A DNA stretch of 64,000 nucleotides from Streptomyces griseus subsp. griseus (GTDB taxonomy: Bacteria > Actinomycetota > Actinomycetes > Streptomycetales > Streptomycetaceae), in NCBI RefSeq assembly GCF_000720255.1, contig NZ_JOJE01000031.1, forward strand, positions 62,001 to 126,000, read 5' to 3'. The notes under the pieces are model-generated. The model was not told the origin of the DNA. It ran no database searches and worked only from the letters and a program-made list of their open reading frames with translations. Of the stretch, positions 19,874 to 28,891 are shown piece after piece. A program made the position numbers and the translations under genes. Within the stretch, counting starts at the first letter, position 1. Every line of letters begins with the position of its first letter.

Positions 19874-21631
19874 TCACGGCGTGGCCGAGAACATGGGCGA
19901 CGCGGACCGGAGCGCGTGGGCCTCGGCAAGGAGCAGATACGCGGCGGCGGTCCAGGTGTAGGCGCGGTCGCGCAGGCCGGTGCCGGTGAGGGCGTCGAAG
20001 TTCTCGGCGAAGCCGTGGGTTTCGCACAGGTGCCGGAAGCGGGCACTGACCTCGTCGGCGAGGCGCTGGTGCCCGGCGCGCCGCAGTCCGTCCTCGACGA
20101 GCACGGTGGCGGGCGCCCAGATCGGGCCGCGCCAGTAACCGTCGGGGCGGTAGTGCGGCGATTGGGGCAGTTCGGTGGCGAGACCGTACGGGGTCAGGTG
20201 GGCCTCGATCCGGGTGGCCAGCGTCGTGGCGACGGACTCGGGCAGATGCTCGCCCAGGGTGATCGGCATCAGGTCGAGGAGGCTGGAGCTGCCCCACATG
20301 TCGCCGCTGTCGGCACCCCGGGCGACGAACCGCTCCCCCGTCCACAGCTCGTCGAGCATCGCCGCCTGGGTCGCCTCCGCGGTGCGCTGCCAGCGGCGGG
20401 CGTCGTCGGCGCGGCCGAGTTCCGTTGCCAGGGCGGCGAGTTCGTGCAGCTGGAGCACGAGGAACGCGGCCAGGTCGGCGGTGACGACCACGCGCTCGGG
20501 GTCGAAGGTGGTGGCGTTGTCCCAGCCGCTGTCGTTGCCGTGCTGGTAGTGGGGCAGGGTGGCGTCCGGTGCGCGGCGCACGGTGAGCCAGAAGTCGGTC
20601 CAGCGTGTCAACCGGTCGTAGATCTCGGTGAGTTCAGTGCTGCTGAGAGGTTCGGAGAGGCGTCTGCGCAGGTGGGAGAGGGTCCAGCCGTGGATGGGCG
20701 GTTTGACGAAGTTGTACAGGACCTCCGAGTGCGTCACCGAGTCGGGCAGCGCCCCGCTCTCGTCCTGGTGGTCGAACGGCAGTGAGAACTGGTCCCGTGC
20801 CAGCGAGGGCGCTCCCGGTGCCAGGGCGAGGGCGTTGAAACAGTGGTCCCAGCTCCAGACCTTGTCCATCCAGTGCTTGGACATCAGCACGGCGGGCCGG
20901 GTGACGAGCCCCGCCGGGTTCACCGTCGCCGACCACAGGACGTACGCGGCGAGTTCGGCGGCGGGGGTGCCGGGCGAACGCCACGGTGCCACCATGCCGG
21001 CGAAGGCGGCGAAGGACCGCTCCGCCGCGGCCACGACCTCGTCGAACGTCGCCCGGGCACGGTAGGGGCGGCGCGCGCTGTCGATCTCCTCGACGGCGGC
21101 CTCCCAGGTTCCGTCGCCGTCCGCGCCGAGCGTGAGTCCGCGGTCGGCACCGCCCAGGGCCTGCCCGCCGGTCGCGTCGGCCACGCTGCCCGACAGCACG
21201 GTGACCCGGTAGCGGCGCCCGGTCTCGTACGAGGTGAACACGTACGCCCCGTCCACCGGGTCGCGGAAGGAGTACGTGCCCGTGAACGGCGTCAGGGCCG
21301 CCGCCGCCGCCGTGATCCGCAGACCGAGCCCCGTCCCGCGCAGCCGGACGGTGTCCGGGGTCTCGTAGGCGAGGTCGATGTGTCCGTGTCCCTGGGTCCA
21401 GGTCAGGAGGCTCGGTGTCGCCACGGTGTGGGTCTCGGCCCGCTCGCCGGTCGTGGGGTCGAGGGGAACGAGACGCAGGACGGGGTGCATGCCGTTCTGG
21501 TGGGAGACCAGGTGGAGATCGTCGGCGTAGGTCTTCTCCGCCAGCACCGGGGAGATGTCGAACCAGGAGCCGTGGGTGCTGAACGGGATGTCGTGGAGGG
21601 AGAAGGCCGGGCCGGAGGGGGCGGCGGTCAT
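19874..21631 (-). CDS. (alpha/alpha)6 glycoside hydrolase, MGH1/GH63-like
   Basis: A 585-residue enzyme without a signal peptide. The C-terminal two thirds form a trehalase/GH63-like (alpha/alpha)6 barrel with SKHWMDKVWSWDHCFNALAL (about residue 265) and HQDESGALPDSV, the GNDSGWDNATTFD block near 390, and YWRGPIWAPATVLVEDGLRR near 520. The Asp and Glu residues in these blocks are the usual general acid and base. It probably cleaves an imported oligosaccharide. It is the last gene of a same-strand group with two permeases and a binding protein (52-base gap to the permease), so the locus likely imports and degrades one sugar. Confidence 0.85.
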   Translation of the reverse strand: MTAAPSGPAFSLHDIPFSTHGSWFDISPVLAEKTYADDLHLVSHQNGMHPVLRLVPLDPTTGERAETHTVATPSLLTWTQGHGHIDLAYETPDTVRLRGTGLGLRITAAAAALTPFTGTYSFRDPVDGAYVFTSYETGRRYRVTVLSGSVADATGGQALGGADRGLTLGADGDGTWEAAVEEIDSARRPYRARATFDEVVAAAERSFAAFAGMVAPWRSPGTPAAELAAYVLWSATVNPAGLVTRPAVLMSKHWMDKVWSWDHCFNALALAPGAPSLARDQFSLPFDHQDESGALPDSVTHSEVLYNFVKPPIHGWTLSHLRRRLSEPLSSTELTEIYDRLTRWTDFWLTVRRAPDATLPHYQHGNDSGWDNATTFDPERVVVTADLAAFLVLQLHELAALATELGRADDARRWQRTAEATQAAMLDELWTGERFVARGADSGDMWGSSSLLDLMPITLGEHLPESVATTLATRIEAHLTPYGLATELPQSPHYRPDGYWRGPIWAPATVLVEDGLRRAGHQRLADEVSARFRHLCETHGFAENFDALTGTGLRDRAYTWTAAAYLLLAEAHALRSASPMFSATP

Positions 21632-21683
21632 GAAGGAGTACTCGTTTCTTGAGCAGGGGTCACCGGTGGTCGGACCGGAGGGG

Positions 21684-22505
21684 TCAGTCCTTGACGGCTC
21701 CGGCGGTCACGCCGGCGGCGACGTAGCGTTGGGCGAGGACGAGGATCACCGCGGCGGGCAGTGAGGCCACGACGGCGGTGGCCATGATGGCGTTCCACTC
21801 CTGGTTGTTGTTGCCGATGTAGTGGTAGATGCCGAGGGTGATCGGCTCGTGCGCGCCACCGCCCGCGAGGGTGCTGGCGAAGACGAAGTCGGACCAGGAC
21901 CACAGGAAGGCGAACAGCGACACCGTGACGACGGCGTTGCGGCTCATCGGCAGCACGACCGACCGGAACGTGCGCAGGGGCCCCGCTCCGTCCATCTGAG
22001 CGGCCTGGAGCAGCTCGCCGGGGACCCCGGACATGAACGCGGTGAAGATCAGTACGGCGAACGGCACGGCCAGGGTGGAGTCGGCGACGATCAGGCCGGG
22101 GACGGACTGGAGCAGGCCGAGCTGGAGGTAGATGGCGTAGAAGCCCATCGCCATGATGATGCCGGGGATCATCTGGGCGACCAGGAAGAGGAAGCTGAGC
22201 AGGCCGCCGCCGCGGGGGCGGAGTTTGGCGAGCGCGTAGCCGGCGGGCGCGGCCAGTGCCACCGTCAGGAGGACCGTCCCCAGGCCGATGACCAGGCTGG
22301 TGCCCAGGTAGGGCAGTTGCTGGTCGAGGACGGCGCGGTAGCCCTCCAGGGTCCCGTGGACCGGGAACAGAGCGGGCGGGGACTTGCGCATGTCCTGGTC
22401 CCGGGTGAAGGACACATTGATCATCCAGTAGACCGGGAAGAGCATGAGGGCGGTGAGGACGAGGCCGGTGGTCGTCTTCCACCACGTTCGGGAGATTCCG
22501 GTCAC
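21684..22505 (-). CDS. carbohydrate ABC transporter permease (MalG-like)
   Basis: A 273-residue permease with six transmembrane helices, starting GISRTWWKTTTGLVLTALML. The cytoplasmic EAA-type loop appears as QAAQMDGAGPLRTFRSVVLP (about residue 185), the contact site for the shared ATPase. The GTG at 22505 overlaps the TGA of the preceding permease by four bases (GTGA), indicating coupled translation. No ATPase gene is in the operon, as is common in Streptomyces, where MsiK energises many sugar importers. Confidence 0.92.
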   Translation of the reverse strand: MTGISRTWWKTTTGLVLTALMLFPVYWMINVSFTRDQDMRKSPPALFPVHGTLEGYRAVLDQQLPYLGTSLVIGLGTVLLTVALAAPAGYALAKLRPRGGGLLSFLFLVAQMIPGIIMAMGFYAIYLQLGLLQSVPGLIVADSTLAVPFAVLIFTAFMSGVPGELLQAAQMDGAGPLRTFRSVVLPMSRNAVVTVSLFAFLWSWSDFVFASTLAGGGAHEPITLGIYHYIGNNNQEWNAIMATAVVASLPAAVILVLAQRYVAAGVTAGAVKD

Positions 22506-23497
22506 GACAGTGCCTGCTTTCGCTGGACTCTCAGGTACACCAGGCCGAAGACCAGGGCGGCGACGACGAGCAGGTTGCCGACGGCCGCGCCGGGACCGAA
22601 GGCGGGCAGCAGGTTGCCGAAGCCGAGCCGGTAGGACCAGGTGGCGAAGGTGGTGGACGAGTCCGCCGGGCCGCCCTTGGTCATGATCCAGATGATGTCG
22701 AAGACCTTGAGCGTGTAGACCAGGCCCAGCAGAAGGGTGATGGCGGACACCGGTCGCAGCAGCGGGAAGGTGATGCTCCAGAACCGCCGCCAGGCGCTCG
22801 CGCCGTCCAGTGCGGCCGCCTCGTAGAGGCTCGTCGGGATCGACTGGAGCCCGCTGTAGAGCACCACGAGGTTGAACGGAACGCCGATCCAGATGTTGGC
22901 GATGATCACCGAGGTCAGCGACCACTCCGGCGAGGTCAGCCAGTTCACCGGGCCGATCCCGATGGCGCCCAGCAGGGAGTTGACCACACCCGAGTCGCTG
23001 TTGAGCATCCACGACCAGGTGGAGGCCGACACGATCAGCGGCAGCAGCCATGGCACCAGGAACAGCGCCCGCAGGGTCGCGGAGAGCTTGAAGTTCTGGT
23101 TGAAGAAGACCGCGAGGGCCAGGCCGATGGCGTACTGGAAGAGCAGGCACACGGCCGTGAAGACCACGGTGTGGGTCAGCGCCGGCCCGAAGGTCGGGTC
23201 GTCGAAGACCTTCCGGTAGTTCGCGAGGCCGGTGAAGGGCGCGTCGCCCTGGACGAAGGAGCGGACGGTGTAGTTGCGCAGGCTCAGATCGAGGTTGCGG
23301 TAGAGCGGATAGGCGTAGAAGAGGGCGAGATACAGGGTGACCGGGGCGAGGAAGGCCCAGGCCGCCCACTGCCGCGAGCGGGGGCGGCGGCGGCGACGGG
23401 ACGCGGTACGGACCGGGGGCGGGGCGGCGGTGGCCGCCCCGGCCCGGTCGAGCAGCCGGGGGTCCGGCGGGTGTGTCGTCTGCTTCATCGGGTCCAC
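22502..23497 (-). CDS. sugar ABC transporter permease (MalF-like)
   Basis: A 331-residue permease with six main helices, an Arg-rich cytoplasmic start, and the EAA loop YEAAALDGASAWRRFWSITF (about residue 230). It forms the channel together with the MalG-like partner. The GTG at 23497 lies one base after the stop of the binding-protein gene; an ATG nine bases further in is an alternative. Spacing shows one operon: binding protein, two permeases, then the intracellular hydrolase. Confidence 0.92.
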   Translation of the reverse strand: MDPMKQTTHPPDPRLLDRAGAATAAPPPVRTASRRRRRPRSRQWAAWAFLAPVTLYLALFYAYPLYRNLDLSLRNYTVRSFVQGDAPFTGLANYRKVFDDPTFGPALTHTVVFTAVCLLFQYAIGLALAVFFNQNFKLSATLRALFLVPWLLPLIVSASTWSWMLNSDSGVVNSLLGAIGIGPVNWLTSPEWSLTSVIIANIWIGVPFNLVVLYSGLQSIPTSLYEAAALDGASAWRRFWSITFPLLRPVSAITLLLGLVYTLKVFDIIWIMTKGGPADSSTTFATWSYRLGFGNLLPAFGPGAAVGNLLVVAALVFGLVYLRVQRKQALS

Positions 23498-23498
23498 G

Positions 23499-24740
23499 TC
23501 ACTTGGCTGCGGCCTGCGCCGAAGCGAGCGCGTCCTTCGGGGACTTGGCTCCGCTGAGGGCGGTCTGGACGGCCTTCCACATCTGCTCGGAGATCTTGGG
23601 GTACTTGGTGCCCAGGTCGTCGCTGGTGCGTCCCTTGGCCGCCTTGACCGCCTCCACCCACGGCTTCAGCTTGGCGTCCGAGGCGACCTGCTTGTCCTGC
23701 ACGGCGGCGGTGGGTGCCACGTAGGACAGCGTGGTGTCGGTGGCGTAGAGGTTGTCGGTGCTGGTCAGGCAGGACACCAGCTTCTGCGTGGTGGCGTAGC
23801 GGCCGGTGTCGCCCTGGACGGGCATGGTGACGAACTCACCGCCGGTCGGGGCCGCCGCGTTGCCCCCGCCCGCGGCGGGGATGGGCAGGACGCCGTAGTC
23901 GAAGCCGGCCTTCTCGGCGTTGGCGAGCTGCCAGGTGCCGTTCTCGGCGAAGGCGTAGTCCCCGCTGGCGAACTCCTGCCAGCTGGTGGTCTGGGTGTTG
24001 TTGATGACCGAGTTGGGGGCGTAGTCCTTCTTCAGCCAGTCGGTCCACAGCTTCAGGGCCGACACGCCCTGGGCGGAGTCGAGTTCCGTAAGCTTCGCGC
24101 CCGAGCCCCAGAACCACGGCAGGAACTGGAAGCTGCCCTCCTCCGTGCCGATCGCGGAGAAGGTGATGCCCTTCTTGCCCGCCTTCTTCACCTTCGCCAG
24201 CGCCGCCGTCAGCGACTTCCAGTCCTTGACCGAGGCGACGTCGACACCGGCCTTCTTCAGCACGTCCTTGTTGTAGTAGAGGGCGAGGGTGTTGGCGCCG
24301 ATCGGGGTGCCGTACGTCTTGCCGCCGGACTGGCCGGCCGCGAGCAGGTTGGGGTCCACCGTGGAGGTGTCCAGCTTGGTGTCGTCGGTCGTGGTCAGCA
24401 CGCCCGCCTCGGCCAGCGTCGAGACCACCGGGTTGTCGACGATGAGGACGTCCGGCGAGTTGTTCTGCTGCGCCGCCAGCAGCGCCTTGTTCGTCAGGTC
24501 GCTGGTGTCGAACGCCGTCCGCTTGACCTTCACACCCGCCTTGGTCCCACAGCCGTCCAGCAACTTCGCCCACGCCGAGTCCTTCGCGAACTGCGGGTAG
24601 GGGTCCCAGATGGTGTACGTGCTGCTGCCCTCGTCCTTCGCGGACGTGCTGCCGCCGGACGAGCAGGCGGTGGTGCCGGTGGCGACGGCGATGACGGTCA
24701 GGGCCGCGGCGGTGATCCGCCGTCCGGTGGGTCTGTTCAT
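23499..24740 (-). CDS. sugar ABC transporter substrate-binding lipoprotein
   Basis: A 413-residue extracellular solute-binding protein of family 1. The signal peptide ends at a TTAC lipobox (Cys about 26), followed by a Ser/Gly linker and the mature domain beginning STYTIWDPYPQF. The fold's hallmark GTPIGANTLALYYNKDVLKK is present near residue 145. The start at 24740 has AAGGAACG upstream. It is the first gene of the sugar-import operon. The bound sugar is unknown; the partner hydrolase suggests an oligosaccharide. Confidence 0.92.
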   Translation of the reverse strand: MNRPTGRRITAAALTVIAVATGTTACSSGGSTSAKDEGSSTYTIWDPYPQFAKDSAWAKLLDGCGTKAGVKVKRTAFDTSDLTNKALLAAQQNNSPDVLIVDNPVVSTLAEAGVLTTTDDTKLDTSTVDPNLLAAGQSGGKTYGTPIGANTLALYYNKDVLKKAGVDVASVKDWKSLTAALAKVKKAGKKGITFSAIGTEEGSFQFLPWFWGSGAKLTELDSAQGVSALKLWTDWLKKDYAPNSVINNTQTTSWQEFASGDYAFAENGTWQLANAEKAGFDYGVLPIPAAGGGNAAAPTGGEFVTMPVQGDTGRYATTQKLVSCLTSTDNLYATDTTLSYVAPTAAVQDKQVASDAKLKPWVEAVKAAKGRTSDDLGTKYPKISEQMWKAVQTALSGAKSPKDALASAQAAAK

Positions 24741-24757
24741 GGTGCGTTCCTTAGTGA

Positions 24758-24782
24758 TGCCACATGCATTTGAACATGGGCA
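24758..24782 (-). promoter_or_regulatory. imperfect palindrome upstream of the sugar-import operon
   Basis: A 25-base imperfect inverted repeat, beginning TGCCACATG and ending ACATGGGCA, lies 18 bases before the binding-protein start. It is AT-rich relative to its surroundings. It does not match the CGAACCGGTTCG operator found upstream at 25.9-26.1 kb, so a different regulator may act here. Confidence 0.4.
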
Positions 24783-24861
24783 TGCCAAATAGAGGTGAGG
24801 GTGGTGATCGACCCCGGAGGGCCGTTGAAGGAGGAGTGCTCAGCGAGACAGCGCGAAGGCG

Positions 24862-25852
24862 TCAGGCGTTCGGGGTGGAACCGGGATCCGACTGGAGATG
24901 GGCGGGCCCGGTGCTGGCGCGGAGGGAGATGGGTGGTGCGAGCAGGTGGTGCCGTGGCGCCGCGTCGGGATGGTCGAGCCGTTCGACGAGCAGGTCGACG
25001 GCGAGGCGTCCCATCTGCTCCGCCGGCACGTCCGCCGCGGTGAGCTGCGGGGTCACCGTCTCCGCCCACCGGCCGGCCACCACCCCGGTGACGGAGAAGT
25101 CGCGCGGCACATGACGGCCCGCCACGGACAGCCCCCGGTAGAGGCCGCCCAGCGCGGCCTCGTTCAGCGTGACCAGGCCCGTGGTGGCGGGATCCTCGTG
25201 CAGGATCCGCTCCAGACAGGCCTGGCCCGAGGCGGCGTCGTCCCCGCAGCCGTAGGTGCGGACGGTGAGCCCGCGCTCCGCGGCGGCCTTGGTGAAGCCG
25301 TCGAGACCGCGGTGCGCCGACTCGTAGCCCGCGTGCAGCAATCGCTCCGGCCGGTTGACCAGGGCGATCCTGCGGTGCCCCAGGTCGGCCAGGTGGTGGA
25401 CACAGGCCGCGGCCAGCGCGGTGTGATCCAGACCGACCCACCAGTCACGCTCGGGGCTCGCGGTGCGGCCGATGCAGACCGCCGGGAAGTTCTCGGCGAG
25501 AAGGTGGTCGACCCTGTCGTCCTGAAGCCTGATCTCCATCAGGATCGCGCCGTCGACCCGCCGCTCCCCCAGCAGCCGCTGGAACGAGCGGTCGCTGTCC
25601 ACACCGCTCGGAGAGAGCAGCACGGGCCGGCGGGAAGACCAGACCGATGGTGCTGGTCCGGCCGTTGGCCAGGGCACGCGCGCTGGCGTTGGGCCGGTAG
25701 CCCAGTTCGTCGATGACCCGCTGGATCTTCTCACGGGTGTCGTCCGACACCGGACGCTTGCCACTGAGGGCGTACGACACGGTGCTCCGCGAGACACCGG
25801 CCCGCTTGGCGATCTCACCGATGTTCACGGGGGACTCCTTCGTCGAACTCAT
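24862..25852 (-). pseudogene. LacI-family regulator with an internal deletion/frameshift
   Basis: The N-terminal part reads from the ATG at 25852: helix-turn-helix IGEIAKRAGVSRSTVSYALS, hinge ASARALANGRTSTIGLVFPP. At about 25630 the frame changes, and the rest of the effector domain continues as VLLSPSGVDSDRSFQRLLGE to the stop at 24862. In complete LacI proteins roughly 25-30 residues (first strand and helix of the effector domain) stand between these two blocks, so bases have been lost as well as the frame. The gene lies between the sugar-import operon and the divergent hydrolase gene, with four copies of one palindrome in the divergent gap. If the deletion is real, the repressor is non-functional and its targets may be constitutive. 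Confidence 0.75.
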
Positions 25853-25860
25853 TCAACCTC

Positions 25861-25902
25861 ATCGAACCGGTTCGATCCTCTACCAGCTGTCGAACCGGTT
25901 CG
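25861..25902. promoter_or_regulatory. two palindromic LacI-type operators before the LacI gene
   Basis: ATCGAACCGGTTCGAT (25861-25876) is a perfect 16-bp palindrome eight bases upstream of the LacI start; a second CGAACCGGTTCG core is at 25891-25902. The central CG and symmetric arms are typical of LacI/GalR operators. Their position implies autoregulation. Confidence 0.75.
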
Positions 25903-25991
25903 CGTGAAGGGAAGGTAGGAGTGGTCGGGGGCGGCTGTCAATGCCCCTCGCGCAATTCCGTGCGACAGCGGACGGATCCGTGTCGGAGGTA

Positions 25992-26037
25992 TTGCTGGCG
26001 GGTTTCGGGCGGTGCTAGCTTCCGGCGAACCGGTTCG
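25992..26037 (+). promoter_or_regulatory. promoter and operator for the secreted hydrolase gene at 26163
   Basis: TTGCTG (25992-25997) and TAGCTT (26016-26021) are spaced 18 bases. The core CGAACCGGTTCG (26026-26037) follows directly and would cover the start of transcription, the standard place for a repressor to block initiation. It is the same palindrome as the two sites before the LacI gene. Confidence 0.6.
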
Positions 26038-26112
26038 ACGCAGGCGCTCCAGATGCGCGATGGCTCGCGCGTCAGTCCGCGTATGCCCTGGCGCGCACCG
26101 TGTGCCCTTGAT

Positions 26113-26124
26113 CGAACCGGTTCG
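26113..26124. promoter_or_regulatory. fourth CGAACCGGTTCG operator, in the 5' leader
   Basis: A further copy of the 12-bp palindrome lies 38 bases before the GTG of the hydrolase gene, 76 bases from the third copy. Paired operators downstream of a promoter can work as a roadblock or support DNA looping. Confidence 0.65.
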
Positions 26125-26162
26125 CATCACTGACGGGACGGACCACCCCCACGGAGACCTCA

Positions 26163-28859
26163 GTGTCACGCAGAAGCAGCACGAGAACAGCGGGCGCCGG
26201 CGCCACGGCCGTGACGGCCCTCGCCGCCCTCCTCGCCGTACCGGCCGCCGGTGCGGCCCACGCGGCGGAACCGGAGCAGCTCACCATCGACCTCGCCACC
26301 GACACCGGCGCGTTCCACGGCGGCGCCTCCGGCTCCCTGTACGGGGTCTACGGCGACGGTGTGCCGAGCCGCAACGTCCTCGAGGGCATGCACGTCCGCA
26401 CGGTGTCGACGAAGGCGCAGGACGGCCCCCAGCACCCGGGCGCGGACGCCCTGGAAATGCTGCCGCCGTTCGTGGACTCCGGCGGCAAGGACGTCTACAT
26501 CTACATGACCGACATCTACCGCGGCTTCCCCTACCAGTGGCCCGGTGCCGACGGTCCGGCGCGGCTCACCGGCTTCAAGGAGAAGATCCGCAAGCAGGTC
26601 CAGCAGGTCCTGACCATGGGTGACTACAAGGACCACGTCGTCTACGTCCCCTTCAACGAACCCGAAGGGAACATGTTCGGCACGGGTGAGTGGAGCTACA
26701 ACAAGGTCTCCTGGCTGAACGACCCGCGGTACTACTTCGCGGCCTGGAAGGAGGTCTACCACCTCATCAAGGGCCTCGACCCGGACGCCCGTGTCGCCGG
26801 CCCCAACACCAGCGTGCTCTACGACCAGGTCAAGGGCTTCCTCCAGTACGCCAAGGCCAACGACGTCGTGCCGGACGTGATGACCTGGCACGAACTGTCG
26901 TCGCCCGCCGCGGTCCGCACGAACGTGGCGAAGTACCGGCAGATGGAGAAGGACGTCGGGGTCGGCCCGCTGCCCGTCAACGTCAACGAGTACGGGCACA
27001 ACTACCACCTCTCCGTGCCCGGCCAGGTGGTCCAGTGGGTCTCCGCGATCGAGGAGTCCAAGATCGACGCCGACCTCGCCTACTGGAACATCGACGGCAA
27101 CCTCAACGACTCGGCCGTGGAGGCCAACAAGGGCAACGGCCAGTGGTGGCTGTTCAACGCCTACGGCCGGATGACCGGGCACACCGTCGAGGTGACCGCC
27201 CCGCACCCCAACCAGCAGTACACCCTCCAGGGCGTCGCCACCCTCGACGAGGCGAAGAAGCAGTCCAGGGCGCTCTTCGGCGGCAAGAGCGGCGACGCGG
27301 ACGTCGTCTTCAAGAGCGTCGACCCCGAGCTGTTCGGCACGACCGTGCACGCCACCGTGCAGGAGATCCCCTGGAGCGGGCAGGTCGGCGACTCGGCCCA
27401 GCCGCTGCGGCTGTCGGACCAGGAGGTCGCCGTCGGCGCCGACGGCACCGTCACCATCCCGATGACCGGCATGAACGAGATGTCGGCGTACCAGGTCATC
27501 CTCTCCCCCGGTGGCAACGGAGGTGCGGCGGTCGAACCCTCGGTGAGCTGGCGCAAGACGTACGAGGCGGAGAACGCCACGTACACCGGCGGCGGCTACT
27601 CGAAGAACGGCCCCGAGGGGACGCCCTCCAACGTCGGCGGGTTCGCCACCTCCGGCACCTACAACGTCGGCGGGCTGCGCACCGGCTCCGACGGGACGCT
27701 CGCGTTCGACGTGGACGTGCCCCAGGACGGCACCTACGACCTGAGCGTGTTCGCCAACTCCTACAACCTCTACGGCCTGGTGAAGGAACAGGGGCCCACC
27801 AACGTCTTCCTGCGTGTCGACGGCGAGAACCCGCAGGAGCTGCGCCTCCCTCTCGGCTACAAGTGGGTGGTCTGGGGCCACACGGACACCACGGTACGGC
27901 TCACCGCCGGCAAGCACCGGCTCACACTCGCCGCGAAGGACCCCGACCTCGGTGTCACCAAGGGCGACGCCATCATCGACAAGATCGACCTGTTGCTGCG
28001 GGACGCGCACGTGACCGCGCCCGCGGTCTACGAGGCCGAGTACGCCACGCTCGCCGGGGCCCGGCCCAGCTACACGCACCCCGGTGCCTCGGGACCCGGC
28101 GCCGTGCCCCTGGCCCAGGGCGACTCCGCGACCTTCTGGGTCCACTCCCCCACCGACGGCGAATCGACCCTGTACGTCGACCACTTGGGCGGCGGCCGGG
28201 CGACCCTGTCCCTGAACGGCGAGAAGCTGGACGTGCCCAAGGTCGGTGGCGGCAAGAAGGGCACGGACAGCGTCCGGATGTTCCTGTCCGGCGGCATCAA
28301 CAAGATCACCGTCACCGGTGCCGCACGTGAACTGGTCCTGGACCGGCTGCGGGTCGCGCCCGCCGACGGCGCCCTGGAGACGAAGGTGTACCAGGCCGAG
28401 GACGGCACCCTCACCGGCGCCGCCAAGGTGACCGACGCCTACACCTTCGCCTCCAACGGAAAGGCCGTCACCGACATCGGCGACGGCAAGGACAACGCCC
28501 TCAGCGTCGACGTCGTCGCCCGGCGGTCCGGGCGGCACGCGGTGACCATCCGCTACTCCAACGCGGAGCAGGCGCCCGCCACCCACTACAACCCGGACCC
28601 GATCGCCCGGCACGCCGACCTCTCGGTCAACGGCGGACCGGCCCGCCGAGTGCTGTTCCCGACCACCTTCCACTTCAACAACTTCTGGGAACTCACCGTC
28701 CCGGTGACGCTGAGGAAGGGCACGAACCGGCTGACGTTCACGGCGGACGAACTGCCCGACTTCAACGGCGACACCCACAACCAGTACGCCCAGCGTTCCG
28801 CGTACGCGCCGGTCATCGACCGCATCGCCGTCACCCCCCTCGCACAACAGCAGTCCTGA
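26163..28859 (+). CDS. secreted clan GH-A-like glycoside hydrolase with carbohydrate-binding modules
   Basis: An 898-residue exported enzyme, paralogous to the one at 7098. The Tat/Sec-like signal runs to about residue 37 (ending AAHAA). The catalytic domain begins EQLTIDLATDTGAFHGGASG; the acid/base Glu is in PFNEPEG (near residue 165) and the probable nucleophile in VNVNEYG (near residue 280). The C-terminal half has three beta-sandwich segments starting KTYEAENATYTGG, AVYEAEYATLAG and KVYQAEDGTLTG, all typical CBM35/CBM6-like module starts. GTG 26163 has GGAGA seven bases upstream. Four LacI-type palindromes lie upstream, so expression is probably induced by a sugar. The exact GH family is not assigned. 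Confidence 0.85.
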   Translation: MSRRSSTRTAGAGATAVTALAALLAVPAAGAAHAAEPEQLTIDLATDTGAFHGGASGSLYGVYGDGVPSRNVLEGMHVRTVSTKAQDGPQHPGADALEMLPPFVDSGGKDVYIYMTDIYRGFPYQWPGADGPARLTGFKEKIRKQVQQVLTMGDYKDHVVYVPFNEPEGNMFGTGEWSYNKVSWLNDPRYYFAAWKEVYHLIKGLDPDARVAGPNTSVLYDQVKGFLQYAKANDVVPDVMTWHELSSPAAVRTNVAKYRQMEKDVGVGPLPVNVNEYGHNYHLSVPGQVVQWVSAIEESKIDADLAYWNIDGNLNDSAVEANKGNGQWWLFNAYGRMTGHTVEVTAPHPNQQYTLQGVATLDEAKKQSRALFGGKSGDADVVFKSVDPELFGTTVHATVQEIPWSGQVGDSAQPLRLSDQEVAVGADGTVTIPMTGMNEMSAYQVILSPGGNGGAAVEPSVSWRKTYEAENATYTGGGYSKNGPEGTPSNVGGFATSGTYNVGGLRTGSDGTLAFDVDVPQDGTYDLSVFANSYNLYGLVKEQGPTNVFLRVDGENPQELRLPLGYKWVVWGHTDTTVRLTAGKHRLTLAAKDPDLGVTKGDAIIDKIDLLLRDAHVTAPAVYEAEYATLAGARPSYTHPGASGPGAVPLAQGDSATFWVHSPTDGESTLYVDHLGGGRATLSLNGEKLDVPKVGGGKKGTDSVRMFLSGGINKITVTGAARELVLDRLRVAPADGALETKVYQAEDGTLTGAAKVTDAYTFASNGKAVTDIGDGKDNALSVDVVARRSGRHAVTIRYSNAEQAPATHYNPDPIARHADLSVNGGPARRVLFPTTFHFNNFWELTVPVTLRKGTNRLTFTADELPDFNGDTHNQYAQRSAYAPVIDRIAVTPLAQQQS

Positions 28860-28891
28860 CGTCCCCCCTCGAAAGATCTCGGAGTCGCACC

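Noticed and set aside
21684..23369. 561-codon frame that could look like a fused double permease
   Set aside because: The upstream half is a shadow of the MalF-like gene. The MalG-like protein starts at GTG 22505 with a four-base overlap to the preceding stop.
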